A stretch of 64,000 nucleotides of DNA from Spirometra erinaceieuropaei (lineage: Eukaryota; Platyhelminthes; Cestoda; Diphyllobothriidea; Diphyllobothriidae), in NCBI GenBank assembly GCA_902702965.1, contig CACRXP010000148.1:282346-346345 (forward strand). The letters are read 5' to 3'. Numbering within the stretch: the first letter of the stretch is position 1; each line of letters begins with the position of its first letter. The notes under the pieces were generated by a model. That model ran no database searches, was not told where the DNA came from, and saw nothing but the letters and a program-made list of their open reading frames with translations. Position numbers and translations under genes: made by a program. Shown in pieces: positions 11,961 to 24,439 of this stretch.

Positions 11961-14900
11961 TGCTGTCCCGTGCGTCCTGTTAGCCAGGTCTTTTGAGGAT
12001 ATTCTAGGCTTCCTTAAATCTCGCAAAAGATCTTTCATAAACCAGATTGCCTTCCCCGTTTCAGCCTCGGCTACTTTCCCTACTAACGACTTCAGCACCC
12101 CACCCCCTTAGGCTTGCTTTACTTTCGATGCCCAAATTTCGTTTACCCTTGAGACCAGAACAGCGTAATCGACCTTTGCCGCCAACGTCAACTGTTTGTT
12201 AACTAATTCACCACCGTTTTCACACTCCTGCTTTTAATGGCAGACGTCTGCAGTCTGTCTACCATTATTTCGTGTATTTTTTACTACCTGACTGCTCCCC
12301 GCTCTGAACCTTTTTTAATTGAGCTTCCCTCTTACTAAAGAATTATGTACTGGGTGTGCAGAACAATGAATCAATTTAGACAAATCAGAAGTACAGGTCA
12401 GTGACTGTCATCCTGCCGACGAAGAGCCGACCGAATAGTCTGCAGAACAACTCCTTTGAAAAATACAATAGGCAGTTCTCCATAGCTTTACCTTACCCCG
12501 CGCATACACTTAATCCTTACCAAATCTGAATTTAAATTATATTTTTGGAATGTCTGACCTTAAACCAGGTCTGCCGTTATGAGCAGATTCTGAGATTTTT
12601 ACAAATGACTCACCCTATAAGTATTTTGCTGATGATTTCACCAAGACACAAATGTCATAACAGGACAGTGTTGGAACATCTTGCAGGATATAAGGTGTTT
12701 GTATGAGATTTTTGTCAAAGGCTGGGAAATATCTGGGCCGTCCCCCGCAATGATTCATGGAATTTCTAAGGTCTACAAAATGATGCCTCACTGAGGCCGA
12801 TAGTATCGTTTGTGAGTGAGCACCGCTAAAAGCGTTTAAGTGAATATCCCACCAGCTCCATCGTCTTGCATCGACTTGTGAAACTTCGGCCGTAAACGTA
12901 GTACAAGCGCCAGAGAAATTAAAAGTGATCGCAATAGAAAAAGCTGAGAAAATTGTACTGTTCGGTGTTACTTCTCTGATTATGCCACCAGATTTGGGAA
13001 AATTATGCACAGACCAGCTGCCTGAATTCTACGAAACTGAAACTGCTGGAAATCTTGGAACTGCATCTTTAAAAAGGCTGTATTTACGCAAGCGATCGAT
13101 AAATAACTGAAAGGAACGCCCGAGAAATGCATCAAACTCTGATTTTTTTACCGAGTTTACATTATATTATTTAGAAGCCCCAGCACTTCCCTTCAATAAC
13201 AGATAACCGTGGTGACATGTTTGGCTTCGTTAAAAAATATCAGCTGGAAACGCTTCGCAGCACTATTTATTCGTCGAGGGACAAAAAACTTACAATCAAA
13301 AGGGAATTTGGCAGAAAACGCCTATTTCTCGTAGAATAAAAGACCGGTAAAAGTTTTTACACACCAGTTTACTGCAAGAAAACTTGCGCAAAATTAGCCA
13401 TAGTCCTGGAAATGGCCATCCTACTGCCCGCAAACAGAGTTCTGTCAAGTCTACTCAGCCGATCAGAAGCCAAATCTTCGCCAGGCTCCATTTCATTATA
13501 AGGTGCTTAAAACTGGTTCCTGGGAGACTTCGTGCGTCGATGCGGAGTCAGAGTAAATCAAAAGAGGCCGAAGAAAGCGAATGTGACTTAGGTCATCGAG
13601 AAACACAGACCACAGGCTGCGCAAAATATAACGATTACAGTGCGCACCCTGGTAGTATGCCGCGAGAATAGATTTAACTGTTGTGACAGGAGGAAAATCT
13701 TTTTCAACATAGCCTGTGATGTCTGCAACGCAGGATACCGCTGTCGAACCATAAAATCCACCTCCAAATACATATTTGAACAACATTTGCAGGTAAAACG
13801 ATAAGACCTACCTTTACAAGGTAGTTATGCCTGTCATGGATACTTGGAACTCCATCCAATGAAGATCGAGATTTGCTCGAGACCGTAGGCTTATGCATTA
13901 ACTCGAGACATCTGTACATTCACCATGTGGACCACAACTATCTGGGAACCGCAGACCAAAATGTTACGGAATACAGCCTGGCTGGTCCCGATGTATGATT
14001 AGTGTTCAGTGGGTGCTCCTTGTATTCGTCGTCGCGCATATCTGCGTGCTCATGTATGAGCAGCAGGAAATAAGTGCTCGACAGTTTGCCCAACAAACGT
14101 GACAACTCACAGGGAAATCTTTGCGGAAATCAGCGTGAGTAACTCCCAAGAAGCATCAATTTCCCGCGACCGGATAATCCCACAAAAAATTTCTCCCCAC
14201 TAACCCGAAGAGCCGAGTAGGGGGTGGGGGGTGGGATGGGAGGCGTGGTGGGGTGTGCGGACACCAGTTCCACATGTTCATTCACATCGCTATGTGTTCC
14301 TCCGTTTCAGCATCGCCCCATCATCAGCACCGTCACCCCGCCACCACCACCGAAACGTATTTATCACCCTCAAGAACATAAAACTGCATCGTCTCCGGGC
14401 GCTATCAGGCAGGCAGGCAGGCAGGATGTGAGTGTGGTGTGGTTGAAAGCAAGTTCAAAAGAAACCCTTCTTAGTCGCCGTCTTGAGAGTCTTTATCATT
14501 GGCTGATCGGCAGAGACCAGCCAGGAGGCGACGGCGTCGAAAGTTTAAATGTACCCCTGTGGCAGCGAAGAGGCGCACCAGTTTAATTGTTGGTCGCATG
14601 GAGCAGGAGGTGCGCACTCTCCTCCCGCCCGTCTTGTCATGTCCACAGCGCTCTCACAAGCTCGGAACGGCCATAAATCGGGCACTCACTCTGCGACGCC
14701 GAGTGGGAGACCTCCGTAAAACTCCCCCCCCCCACCTCCTCCCCTCTCCACCGCAACGTGATCCACACCCCTACGCGCGATGAATGCAAACCAACCGGCA
14801 GGGCTTACATGTTGCGGTACCTACTCTGTCATTATTTCTTCGCTGGGCAGCTGGAGGCCTTGCGTGCTCAGACCAACTGCCTGTAGAATGTTGTAGTTGG

Positions 14901-15128
14901 TATTGGTAAATTACTGAGCAGGGGTTCCCTTTTGCGGTGACACTGTGGTAGTACGCGCTGGATTCTTGTCTGAGCAGGGCTATTTATGTATAAACGAGTT
15001 AATTTGATACTCCCCCACGAAACTGTGCGAACTCCTTGGTGCCTCCCCTTTTTGCGATGCAATAGAAGTATAAGTACAAACGAAAGCTCCGAATAGATTG
15101 TGTCTTTGGCGGATTTTGGTAACGGTAG
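11961..15128. other. No gene recognised
   Basis: Several ORFs of 60-130 codons (for example the minus-strand one at 12615-13010 and the pair at 13384-13786) show no recognisable domain or splice context. 14220-14790 is GC-rich with CCA and CAGG short repeats. Confidence 0.45.
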
Positions 15129-15482
15129 GGTGTAGGACCCCAACGAGTTTAAGGTAGCCTGTATACCGTTTTGTAGAAGGCAGCTGCATATTCCCCTACA
15201 CCCTAACATTAACCTTTCTTGGATTCCTGACCAAATTTAAATGTACCAGCGACACTTGAGTTAAACTCCGTTACTTTTTGAAAATTGCTTTTTTGTTTGT
15301 TTTTTTTATTCACCGGGCTCACTTTCGTTGCCATCTGACAGAAATTCAATTATTTTCTGCGTCTTCTCGCATTCCGCCCGCTCTCCGTTCTGCACTTTGC
15401 CCCACACGTAAAACCCCCTCTGTCACCATCCAAATTATGAAACGGCCTACAGGCTACCTCAAGTTATTTGGGGTTCTATACC
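15129..15482. mobile_element. Family E inverted-repeat element (GGTGTAGGACCC termini)
   Basis: 354 bp from GGTGTAGGACCCC to GGGGTTCTATACC. Subterminal blocks (…agcctgtataccgttt… and …aaacggcctacaggct…) are inverted to each other. Nonautonomous; no ORF. Confidence 0.65.
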
Positions 15483-15832
15483 CTACCGTTGCCCAGATTT
15501 AAATAGTTACTGGAACCCATTTATGAAGCGCCTGGCGACCTCAGTGGGATGTGAACCCAAGTCAGTAAGGCTGGCGTTCGAGTCTCCTCAAAGTCGCTGG
15601 CTTGTTCACAAACTGACCTGATGTACTGTTCAAATGTGTCAATAAGTATCTATTCATTAAGTAAGACTGGTAGTCTTCGGGCGGATTGCCGATTGGTTGC
15701 TTAGGAAATTATGTATGTTTGAGTAGTTATCATACCGTTTAAGAATTGGCGGATTTCACACGGCACAGAAGGTTGGTTGGATAGCTTTACCCAAATGGGG
15801 TTAAACTCGCGGTTCTCGGTCTAAACCTGGCA

Positions 15833-15905
15833 GCTCAGGTGGTTGGGGGCGTTGGCTGTACTCAAGCCTTGCCCCTGCTATCGTCCATTCGAATCCCGTT
15901 AAGGC
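15833..15905 (+). repeat. tRNA-like SINE head
   Basis: AGCTCAGGTGGTTGGGGGCG (A box) and CATTCGAATCCCG (B box) are spaced as in a tRNA gene. The acceptor and T stems do not pair well, so it is more likely a SINE or tRNA pseudogene than a working tRNA. Confidence 0.5.
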
Positions 15906-16109
15906 CGCCTGGTGTTTTTACAGCTGAGTCAAATGACTTATCCTGGTCTGCCAAAAGCTCCTATCAACTCTTGAGAGTCGTTTGATGGGTTCTAGATTCT
16001 AAAAATATCCCCCCGCTGGACAAAGTCTTTTTATATTCATTTACGAAATGACTTTGTGTAACATTTTGGTGCCTACATTACCCTCTATAAAATTATTGGG
16101 CAAAAATAA

Positions 16110-16483
16110 GGTGTAGGACCCCCAAGTAACTTGTGCTAGCCTGTGGACCGTGTCCTACGTTGAATGGTGAGAGAGGGGGTTTTGCAGAATTGGAAACATA
16201 CAGGAAGGAGAGCAAGAAAACACAGAAAATCAATAACTTACTGCCGAAAGTCCTGTCGTACGCTGTCATCTGACAAAGCGAGTGCGATAACTAAAAAATA
16301 AACAAAAAGCAATTTTCAGAAAATAACGGACACTAAATAAAGCGCCGCTGGTAAGTTTACATTTAATAAGGAAGGGAAGGAAATTTCAAACAATGGGAAC
16401 GGGGAATAATAAGTGATGTTTACAGTTACATTGAATTTTAGGGCATATTTTTGGAGTTATCATCTACTTGGGGGTCCTACACC
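16110..16483. mobile_element. Family E inverted-repeat element
   Basis: 374 bp from GGTGTAGGACCCCCAAGTAA to CTACTTGGGGGTCCTACACC, near-perfect inverted termini about 20 bp long. The interior matches the reverse complement of 30504-30786. Confidence 0.75.
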
Positions 16484-18200
16484 GAATCGTTACCAATAAT
16501 TGAATTATTTGAGTAAGCTTCGAAACAAACCGAAATCGATAAATCAAATATAACTCCGGGAAGGAGACTTTAGTCCTGATGAAAGCAAATAACCTCGTAG
16601 GCAGTGTACGATCCCTATAGAACTGGAAGGCGTTATGACCGAAATCTTTACTTTAAATCGGCTTATTATAAAATCTCACTGTCAGCCAGCAATGGTATGA
16701 TCTTAAGAAACTTATTGGGACAACATCTACTGTAAGGTAACTTACGACAAAGAAGGACATTTTGAGAGGTACTACAAATCTGAGCTCGGGTGGACAGTTT
16801 CTGACGCATTTAACATCATCAGACAGCCACGAACAAATCTCAGTGGGGTTTCCGCCGAGTAAACATTGTGTTGCTGTAGCAGGGCTTGTGATGCAGAAAA
16901 TTCAGACAAATTTATCGAGTACTTTTAGTGCGGGGAAAGGAGTTGAAAACATGCAGGCAGTTTTTGTTCTCCGCCGCCGGGTAAAAGTAGCCCGTATATT
17001 TATGCTGACTCTCTAAAACTACAAGTACTCACTCATGATAGCGACAGGGCACCCATCAGTAGTAGACAACACCAGTCCTATTTTTAGTACAGACTAAAGC
17101 TTCCTTCACCAAAGCCGGTAGATGTGCCTTCAGTCAGAATACAGTAGTCGCGCATAGGGAGCACTACAGAGCGTTGAGCCGTGCATAATGCCCTGTGCAC
17201 TTATCGCAGGACATTTGCCCAGTCAAGGAAGGCATTTTTTCTGCAGAAGGATTCATTACTTTATCAGGTAACATACACGTGTGAAATTAATTAGGGGAAG
17301 AGAGGCTATCGCACTAGGTCGGGGAGATTACATAAACGGGGCGCACGTCCGGTGAACGAAAGGCATGAAGCTACGGTAATTAACGATGACGGTTCACTGA
17401 GGTGGAAGAAAGAACGGCTACACGGTGAGATTCCAGAAAGTTGGACGGTGTTTTTGGATAAACGCGGGGATCAGTGAGGCGTAAGCGCCCCTCGTAGTAT
17501 GCGCCCATACTCATGCAACATATTGTACTGTCTTGCGTTGGTGGACCAGACCTTGGTAAGTATTTGCATATATCACCTCGACATCGTCCGAGCTGAAGCT
17601 GGGATCTCCCTCGGGTGTTTGCTCAAATACGGGAGACAGGAGTTGTGTCGACCGACGGTTAGAGTTCATTACTGCGAGCCCCATTATGTCAACTTTATGG
17701 TCGTGTACACGCAGGAGTAATCAGAGCTTGGGAAACCTGGGGTTGGGTATGTTTGACTAACGAAAACTACTTAGTCAGAAATCGCCATCACGGTTTCCCC
17801 TTTCTTTATTAGTACAACCCAGTATAGATATATTACTATTTACTATGTCCTTGAAAGTTCTATACTGAACTAGACATGTCCCCGTAACCTGATTGCTGGA
17901 CACCCTTCGACCGGTTTTTCGGTAACAATCGGGAGACGGCACCCAAAAAATCCGCTACCTAGAAATAATACCTTTAACAGTGGACTCAAACGCCTTCAGG
18001 CTATATCAGCGGTTGCAGGCCTAATTTCACGCACTAATTGGACTTTCCGCGACGGCATAACATGGGCTGGTCGGACGAACATCGCAGGAGGTTACATGGA
18101 CGATGGTCGCTGTTACCCAGCCTTCCCCATCGTTACAGATGTACACCTGATTATACGGCATACATTCGCATTATGGCATTTTATTACAAAAAAATCACTT
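16484..18200. other. No gene recognised apart from a family D fragment
   Basis: Small ORFs only. Nothing coding was identified between the family E element and the Merlin relic. Confidence 0.45.
17740..17820 (+). repeat. Family D fragment, diverged
   Basis: ggggttgggtatgtttgact…cagaaatcgccatcacggtttcccctttctt resembles the family D body. Confidence 0.4.
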
Positions 18201-18556
18201 TTAAATAGGATAAGTCTGCACAACATGGGACAGGAACAGTTCCCAGGCATCTGTCAAAGACATGGCATTAAGGCCAAACCAAAGACGATACTGTACCTCG
18301 TCTATTGTGAGTCCGCACAGCTCGACCACATACATGGCCTCCCCGTGGAGTTTCCTTTTCAGTCTACTCCAGTATGCCTTAATGGCATTGGTGTGCCGTC
18401 CGGTAGTAGGGTCCTTGAGGCTCTTTGAGTGGTTAACAGAGAAATGTAGATAATCTTCTGAGGGAAGACGATTATACGCCTTCCCCTCGTCCGTTGCCAC
18501 TATATGGCCTTTGGCGACCCATTTTGTAATAACGGAAAGGAGAGCGGGTCAAATTC
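18201..18556 (-). pseudogene. Merlin-type (ISXO2-like DDE) transposase remnant
   Basis: The minus strand reads VITKWVAKGHIVATDEGKAY, LHFSVNHSKSLKDPTTGRHT and NAIKAYWSRLKRKLHG. The VNHS(K)xFxDPxTGxHTNxIExYWSxxKR signature identifies an ISXO2-like transposase, the class used by Merlin elements known from schistosomes and other animals. The catalytic Asp of TDEGKAY is present; the catalytic Glu of TNxIE is Lys here (codon at 18378-18380). A stop lies upstream at about 18547. Terminal repeats were not found. Confidence 0.85.
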
Positions 18557-21232
18557 GTTCATTCACCTGTTCAAATGAGGCTTTCTGTCGACTAGTGTCG
18601 TACATCCCGACCAGCCACCACCTATAAAACCCCTATTATCACCTGCCCCGTAAGACAGGCTGCTTTGATTAGGTGGATTTTTGGGGTGCCATCTCCCGAT
18701 CGATACCGGTTTTTCTTCCTACTATCGAGTTTTGTGTAAAATAAACTCCTATTTGAAATATTCGTTCTTCGGGACCGTTTTTATAAAAAAGGATATCACA
18801 TAAACAGAATTAACAGTCAGTCTGACGTGTCTCGTCGAAACTCCTTAAAGCATTCTTGAAAGAACCATTTGCACGTTAGTGCTTTGGGCCAAGCAGCACC
18901 ATTTGTCTGGCTGCTTTAGTGTCTCTGAGGTCTTGATGGCACTCCTGAAGGTCTACCACATTTTAGGGGGGTCAGATCGTGTGCGGTACGCGCAGATGAG
19001 TCGTTTGTTTATGTCAGAAACTACACCCACGTCACCTTCCATCATCTTGGCATTGTCATAGCACCGATGGGGAGGAGGGAGTGCGGTGTGTGTTGTGCAA
19101 GCCCCCACAAGCCACCGGTGTTGCGTCCACCGCCCGGGACATGCAGCTGACTTCGTCGTTGGTGACGGTCGACATACTAATGATTTCGAGAATGCCACCA
19201 GCTTGCTGCTTATTAAATTCGTCTCGCTCATGTTAGTTTCGTGCTTTGTATCGCAATAACATCATTCTATTCCCTGTTAGTGCCACGTCATGAGGCTCTG
19301 CGATTCTGTCAGGTTCTTCTTACAAAGAATAGGAGTTGTTCATCACAATGACAGGCATGGTGTTCCTAGCAAAGGCCCGTCATCTGTGGTAATGAGGTTC
19401 GTTGCACGATAGTAAAAAGAGTCGAATTCTTCGACGTAAGGCCAGCAAAATGACCCTCCGAACTCCAAGACTCCTCCATCCTCCAAAAATGCTTTTATGT
19501 TATGCCCCGTTAATGATGTGCATACGGCCTTCTTTACGAATCGTCTGCTAGCTGTAAATGTCCGATTTTAAGGTCCTGGGATAACCTTTGCCTCTCACGA
19601 CATGCTTTTTATCTCGAAATGAAGTTTTTTTACCAGTGGCATGTTCTTTAACGCCACAAACAGTGGGGGAACCCCACATGGAAGGGGGAGGTGGACGAAG
19701 AGCCGGGGAGGGGGGGTTTCAAAATCGGATCTCAATTAACCTCTCTACGCCGAAGATTTCGAGAGTTATTTGACTAACTGCAGGGATCTTCATCCTCTAA
19801 CACTTCCTGAGGAAGTTTTCTCAAGACTCTTGGGGGCTTCGACACTCACGAAAGAAGTACCTTCTACACAGTCCATAACGGATAGCATTTCTTGGTTCTG
19901 TGTAGATTACACACATTATTGAGAGCACACTTTGTGAGCATTCAGCAGTCTTGCCAGTATTCTAGTGTCCGATTTGAATAATGAAATGCTGTGCCGGGAT
20001 ACAGAAGCTTTTTTATGAACTCCTTTCGGTGGGAAAAGTCTGGGGTAATGTTTATTTTGAGCCACACCAAATTCAACCTGAAAATACTAAATGTTAATTT
20101 ATTCTGGTTTTACGATTTGTGGTTACAATTTTCGTGTTCTAAATTAAGTATGGCCTCTTTGGGCACGGTCTTAATTGCATTCGTACCTTCATGCTGAGGA
20201 CTTTACATTTATGTAATGGTAAAAGGGCGCTTACGTTGTGCCGTTAAAATTTCGGTTCTGGACCTTAAAAATCATGTCCCGGAGACTTAACTTCATATCC
20301 TGCACTGAGTAATTTCTGAAATTATTTACTTGATATATGTATATATATATGCATGTGCAAATTTACATATAAGGCAAATATGGCAGAAAATGCGACAATT
20401 TTTCACAATATAAGTGCAACAATTATCACTAAAAAAGGCATTGACAGGGTGTTTCTTTTCTGTCCTCCTCACCTGGGAAATTGAGTCCTTCTGGAGGTGA
20501 GCATTTAAAACAGGAGATTCTTTTGGCTTAAAACATGTGTCACAGTGTAGTGACTTAAACTCACACACAGCCCAGACCTTCCTGAGTCTCCTAGGTTTGC
20601 TCATGAACATTGCTGACTGTTCCGTTGGCCTTTAGCTCCTTTGGAGCGCAAAGAGGAATCAATAATGGCGTTGGAGGATGATATGTAGCAGAGAGTTCAA
20701 CAACCCCACGAACTTGTAAAAGATGCAGACACCATTGCCCTAGCTCCTTCCGAGTGTGAACTTTCACGCGGACTGGATTTCCTTAAAAAAGACAGCCAGA
20801 AAGTAACCACATAGAAAGTCGTTTTTAAGGAAAATGTGGATGACCCTAGGGGAAGGTTGAGAAAATGGCGCTGATCGTTTCATTATTTATTTTATAAGTG
20901 TGGTTTGCAGAAGCGGTTGGAACGATTTGCAGTCGAGCGTCAGTATGCAAGCGCGGGGCTCCCTGCCTATCGGAGTCAGTGAGCAATTATTTTCTTATAC
21001 AGGGTTCATTTCAAGATGTCATTTAGTATTCCAGGAGCTTCGGTAGTTCCCATGCTATGATATATAAATCTTATGAAAATTGTACCGGCCGAAAATGCTG
21101 TCCTCCAAGTGGTGGGAGCAGAGGAAGTAAATCATGGTTTCAAAGCGGCTTGAACATAAAATATCGGATGCGATAGGCAATTTACCGCTTTTTTGTTCAC
21201 TACTGATTAAAAGAAGCGAATATGCAAAACAG
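18557..21232. other. No gene recognised
   Basis: A minus-strand 94-codon ORF at 20326-20610 is cysteine-rich but ends in a TA-repeat and has no family match. The rest is featureless. Confidence 0.45.
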
Positions 21233-21345
21233 GCCGCAGAAACCGAAAATGTGAGTCCCCGGAGGCATTTGAGAAGCAGTGGACGCGATCGCTGAAACAA
21301 GAGCTTTATTCGCCTGACATCTCAAACTCATTCCCGTAATGGGCG
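21233..21345 (-). mobile_element. Penelope-like element tail fragment
   Basis: The minus strand reads QANKALVSAIASTASQMPPGTHIFG, the noncoding tail shared with the 45040 copy (ANKALVPAI...PGTRIFAS). The hammerhead region is decayed. Confidence 0.6.
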
Positions 21346-22084
21346 CTTTATCGGCGTGACGCGGCCCGATGCAGTGAACCGGAAGGCAGGGCTGTCGAAC
21401 GACGGGTGCACAGAGCAAATGACTACCCGCACAGATTCGTCAGCCGATGCATATGTGAACGTTACGAGGGGCCAGATTGAACCGAATCCAAATTTTGAAG
21501 AACGCTTCCGTACGCGAGGACTGTCTCAGGGGCCATCAGCCGCCTTCTTGCACCACTTAGATTTAGAGTTGCACGAAGACGGGGGGCAATCTTCGGGTGC
21601 CCGGTAGTGGGACCAAAGCACCCACTGCCACTATAAGAAACGCCTGAAGTAGTTTATCGGATAAGGTGTGATTGTGGGCAGCGCCACTACGTTGTGCGAA
21701 GCTGGAAAACTGCTTCAGACGCCTGCTGGTCGAACACACAGTAGCAATGAGAAGAAATGATGTCAGCTCCTAATTCGCGGACACGGGCCCACATTTAAGT
21801 TCATCGAGGCCGAGATTATCGTGAGACTTGACACTCGCGTGGCCCGCAGTATATTAACAAATGTAATGACCTCACCCCCTCCCCATATTCGGTGTTGAGA
21901 CGTAGCTTGTGCGGGTTAATTAGCCACGTGGGAACGGCGCAGGCCAACATTTTCGTCATCGTCGCTGCCGGTGGACCTGGTGGTTGGGTAATCATTACGT
22001 CAAAATCCAACAGGGATGACGGAATTTCAGCAATTAACGACTCAAATACCCACCACCAAACCATCACCGCACCAAGGGCAAACA

Positions 22085-22240
22085 TCCTCGATGGAATGGA
22101 AGCCCGTAACTTTCATGAATACTGTAACTTCTTGTGCATTAGACACCCGCATCTGATGCTGGCTCCGAGCATGGATCTGAAACTTCAAGTGGATAAAGCT
22201 CTTGTTCCAGCGACCGAGTCTACTCAAGCCGCGTAAGCAT
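22085..22240 (+). mobile_element. Penelope-like element tail fragment with degenerate hammerhead
   Basis: Plus-strand tail with CTGATGC...GAAACTTC in place of CTGATGA...GAAACGTC, followed by the shared ...ataaagctcttgttccagcga segment. The core changes suggest that it is inactive. Confidence 0.6.
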
Positions 22241-23053
22241 TGGATTGTTTGAAAGAGTACACTCTAGTTGCAACCAGGAGACTTACTGTAACTACGTGAT
22301 TCGTGATCTATAACCGGTCAGAAACCAGCTCAAGTGCGTGGACCAAAACATCAAAGTTGAAACAAAAGACCTTCAGTTAAATATGGACTAAATAGAAATA
22401 TTTGGTTTATTATTTCGCAGGCTAGGAATAACAATTGTAAAAAATGCCGAAAACATGCAAGTTGGTGTTAGAGTGGTAAACAGTTTTTAGAAGTGCATAA
22501 AGCCTGTTGGTACAGATATCGTACAGATGTCGTAAATATCCTTTGACAACGAGCATGAACTACGGCACATAAATGGCAGCATACTGTTTAATTGTGAGAT
22601 TCAAAACTTTCCTTAGGGCGTTCGATGCAATTTTTCTTTTTTAGTATTGTTCGAGATGCGGCAAATTAAAACAAGGAGGATTTTGCTAGATTTCGCCGTT
22701 AAGGACGTAGCAGAGACCAACGTTTTCATAGGGTCACATGTTGAGAGTCCGGGTGGTGACTAAGAAATATGAATAGAATTATCTAATGTTGTCATATGCA
22801 CGTCATTTTGTATATCAGACCATTTTTCGGCAAAATTAATTTGTGCTTTCTGGCGACGGGTGCCCTTGAACTGCTAGTGCATAATGTTAGATTTTCAGCG
22901 TTCTCAATCGCCTGTCCGAAAAGACATTTTCTCCAGTTTGTGTCGACCAAAACCTTCAAAATGAGATATTTCTTTGAAATATTTGCCGATATAATTGTCC
23001 CTCCAGTATGTTACTTGCTACCTTCCGCTTTCTCTGTCTCCCTCTCTCATTAG
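22241..23053. other. Sequence upstream of BEN exon, no exon recognised
   Basis: Ends with a long pyrimidine tract forming the acceptor at 23052-23053. No other exon was seen. Confidence 0.5.
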
Positions 23054-23267
23054 GGTCAAGTGATACTGAGTGAAAACCAACCCAGTGTCACGCTGCCCAA
23101 GGAGGTCTACCAGAGTCTCATAATCAAGTCGTCCGCCAGCGCCACACGTCTGATAAGACTTCTCATGAAGAGTTTCTTCAGTCAGGAGGAACTTGCTGCC
23201 TCTTCTCTGTCCGGTGAGGGCATCTATAAGAAACGCCTCCAGCCGGAAATTACTGAGGCTATAAAAG
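23054..23267 (+). CDS. BEN-domain protein, internal exon (N-terminal part of BEN domain)
   Basis: A strong acceptor (ctgtctccctctctcattag) precedes GGTCAAGTG and the donor is AAAAG/gtaagc. The 214 nt exon is open throughout. It encodes VTLPKEVYQSLIIKSSASAT, RLIRLLMKSFFSQEELAASS and LSGEGIYKKRLQPEITEAIK. The pattern LLxxFFSxEELAxSSLxGxG then a (K/R)xLxPExxEAI block is characteristic of BEN domains. It ends in phase 1, matching the exon at 31612. Confidence 0.8.
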
Positions 23268-23584
23268 GTAAGCCTCGTCCTGTCTCTCATCCTCCTATGC
23301 ACAAAAGGTCACAGGTGATAATGCCTCATCATGTGTGGGTGCCAACAGTGCTGACTTGCGCGTGACTTGGTCCACAGTGGAGCAGACTTGTGCAGCACCT
23401 ACCGCGCTAGCTCCCTCTCTCCCAACGGTCTTCGCCCACTGCGGTTGAGCTGTCAAGTGCATGTGTGCATGCTTGTGTTGCGTTTTATTTCGGGAGATCC
23501 AGGCTGGAGGTCTCCCGGAACATCACGTAGCGACGAGCGAGCGTCAGTTATTTTGTTTACCCGCGGGAACGTTTATGATGCTTG

Positions 23585-23665
23585 TCAGCCAGCCATAGCC
23601 AGCTGGTGAAGGCAATTCAGCCAGAAACGAACACTCCAAAGTCCTTTTCCTGTCTGTCAGACCAT
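23585..23665 (+). repeat. Family D fragment in the BEN intron, diverged
   Basis: gccatagccagctggtgaag…cagccagaaacgaacactccaaagtccttttcctgtctgtc follows the family D body order. Confidence 0.4.
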
Positions 23666-24261
23666 CGTAGTGAATCCGAGTCCTCGTACTGTCGACGAAT
23701 TTCCGGTCGGTTCCACCGGAAGAAACAAGAGGATTTTTTGCCGTCTGTTTTTTTATTTCCTTTCATTATTTTCTGTTTTTCTTAAGTTGTATTGTGACCT
23801 TTGTCATCGATGTGAGTACTTTTTCAAAAAGCGAAAGTATCCGCTGAGGAGGTTTCCGAATTAATTAATGAAATCCCTCGAAGATCTTCATCGCACTGCT
23901 GTACTCATAAATGGGCCAAATTTAACACAGCCCAGTCAGGCACCATTTATATGACTTCCCCACTTAGTCTGGCTGGCAAAATCTTTCATTTACGGCCATG
24001 TGAGGAAAAGTGTTGATTAAAATTAGTTTAAGTAGGTGAACTTGACAGAGGTTCGATTGGAACTATGGTTAAAATATCGGCCGCTACGTATTTCCCCTTT
24101 CCCTGTCTCGTTCATTTAATCGCCCATCGCGGTGTGAGCATGTTTATCAGAATCGTTCAGTTCTAGTAGACGAAATGGTCATCGTTTCGCAGAATAGACA
24201 CTTTAACTCTATGTAATTAAAAAGTGACACGGCTTTTCTCCCGGTGAGCCCTATGTCTAGA

Positions 24262-24338
24262 AGACTTGGGACTCGAACCACAGCCAGTAGGTCGTTAAAA
24301 ATTTGGATCAGATAACAATCCCATTGAACTGCATGGTA
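24262..24338 (-). repeat. tRNA-like SINE head
   Basis: The minus strand shows AGTTCAATGGGATTG (A box) and TGGTTCGAGTCCC (B box) about 45 nt apart. No complete cloverleaf is evident. Confidence 0.45.
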
Positions 24339-24439
24339 GAACGGAACTGTCACTGGTTTGTCCTGTAATGCGGATGAAACATTGAATGTCATTTCCATGT
24401 GGTTGCGAAGTAGTGGAGTCTCGTGCATGCAAAAATTAT

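Noticed and set aside
11672..11983. 103-codon V/R/F-rich ORF
   Set aside because: Translation of the telomere-like repeat.
15833..15905. Functional tRNA gene
   Set aside because: A and B boxes are present but the acceptor and T stems do not pair.
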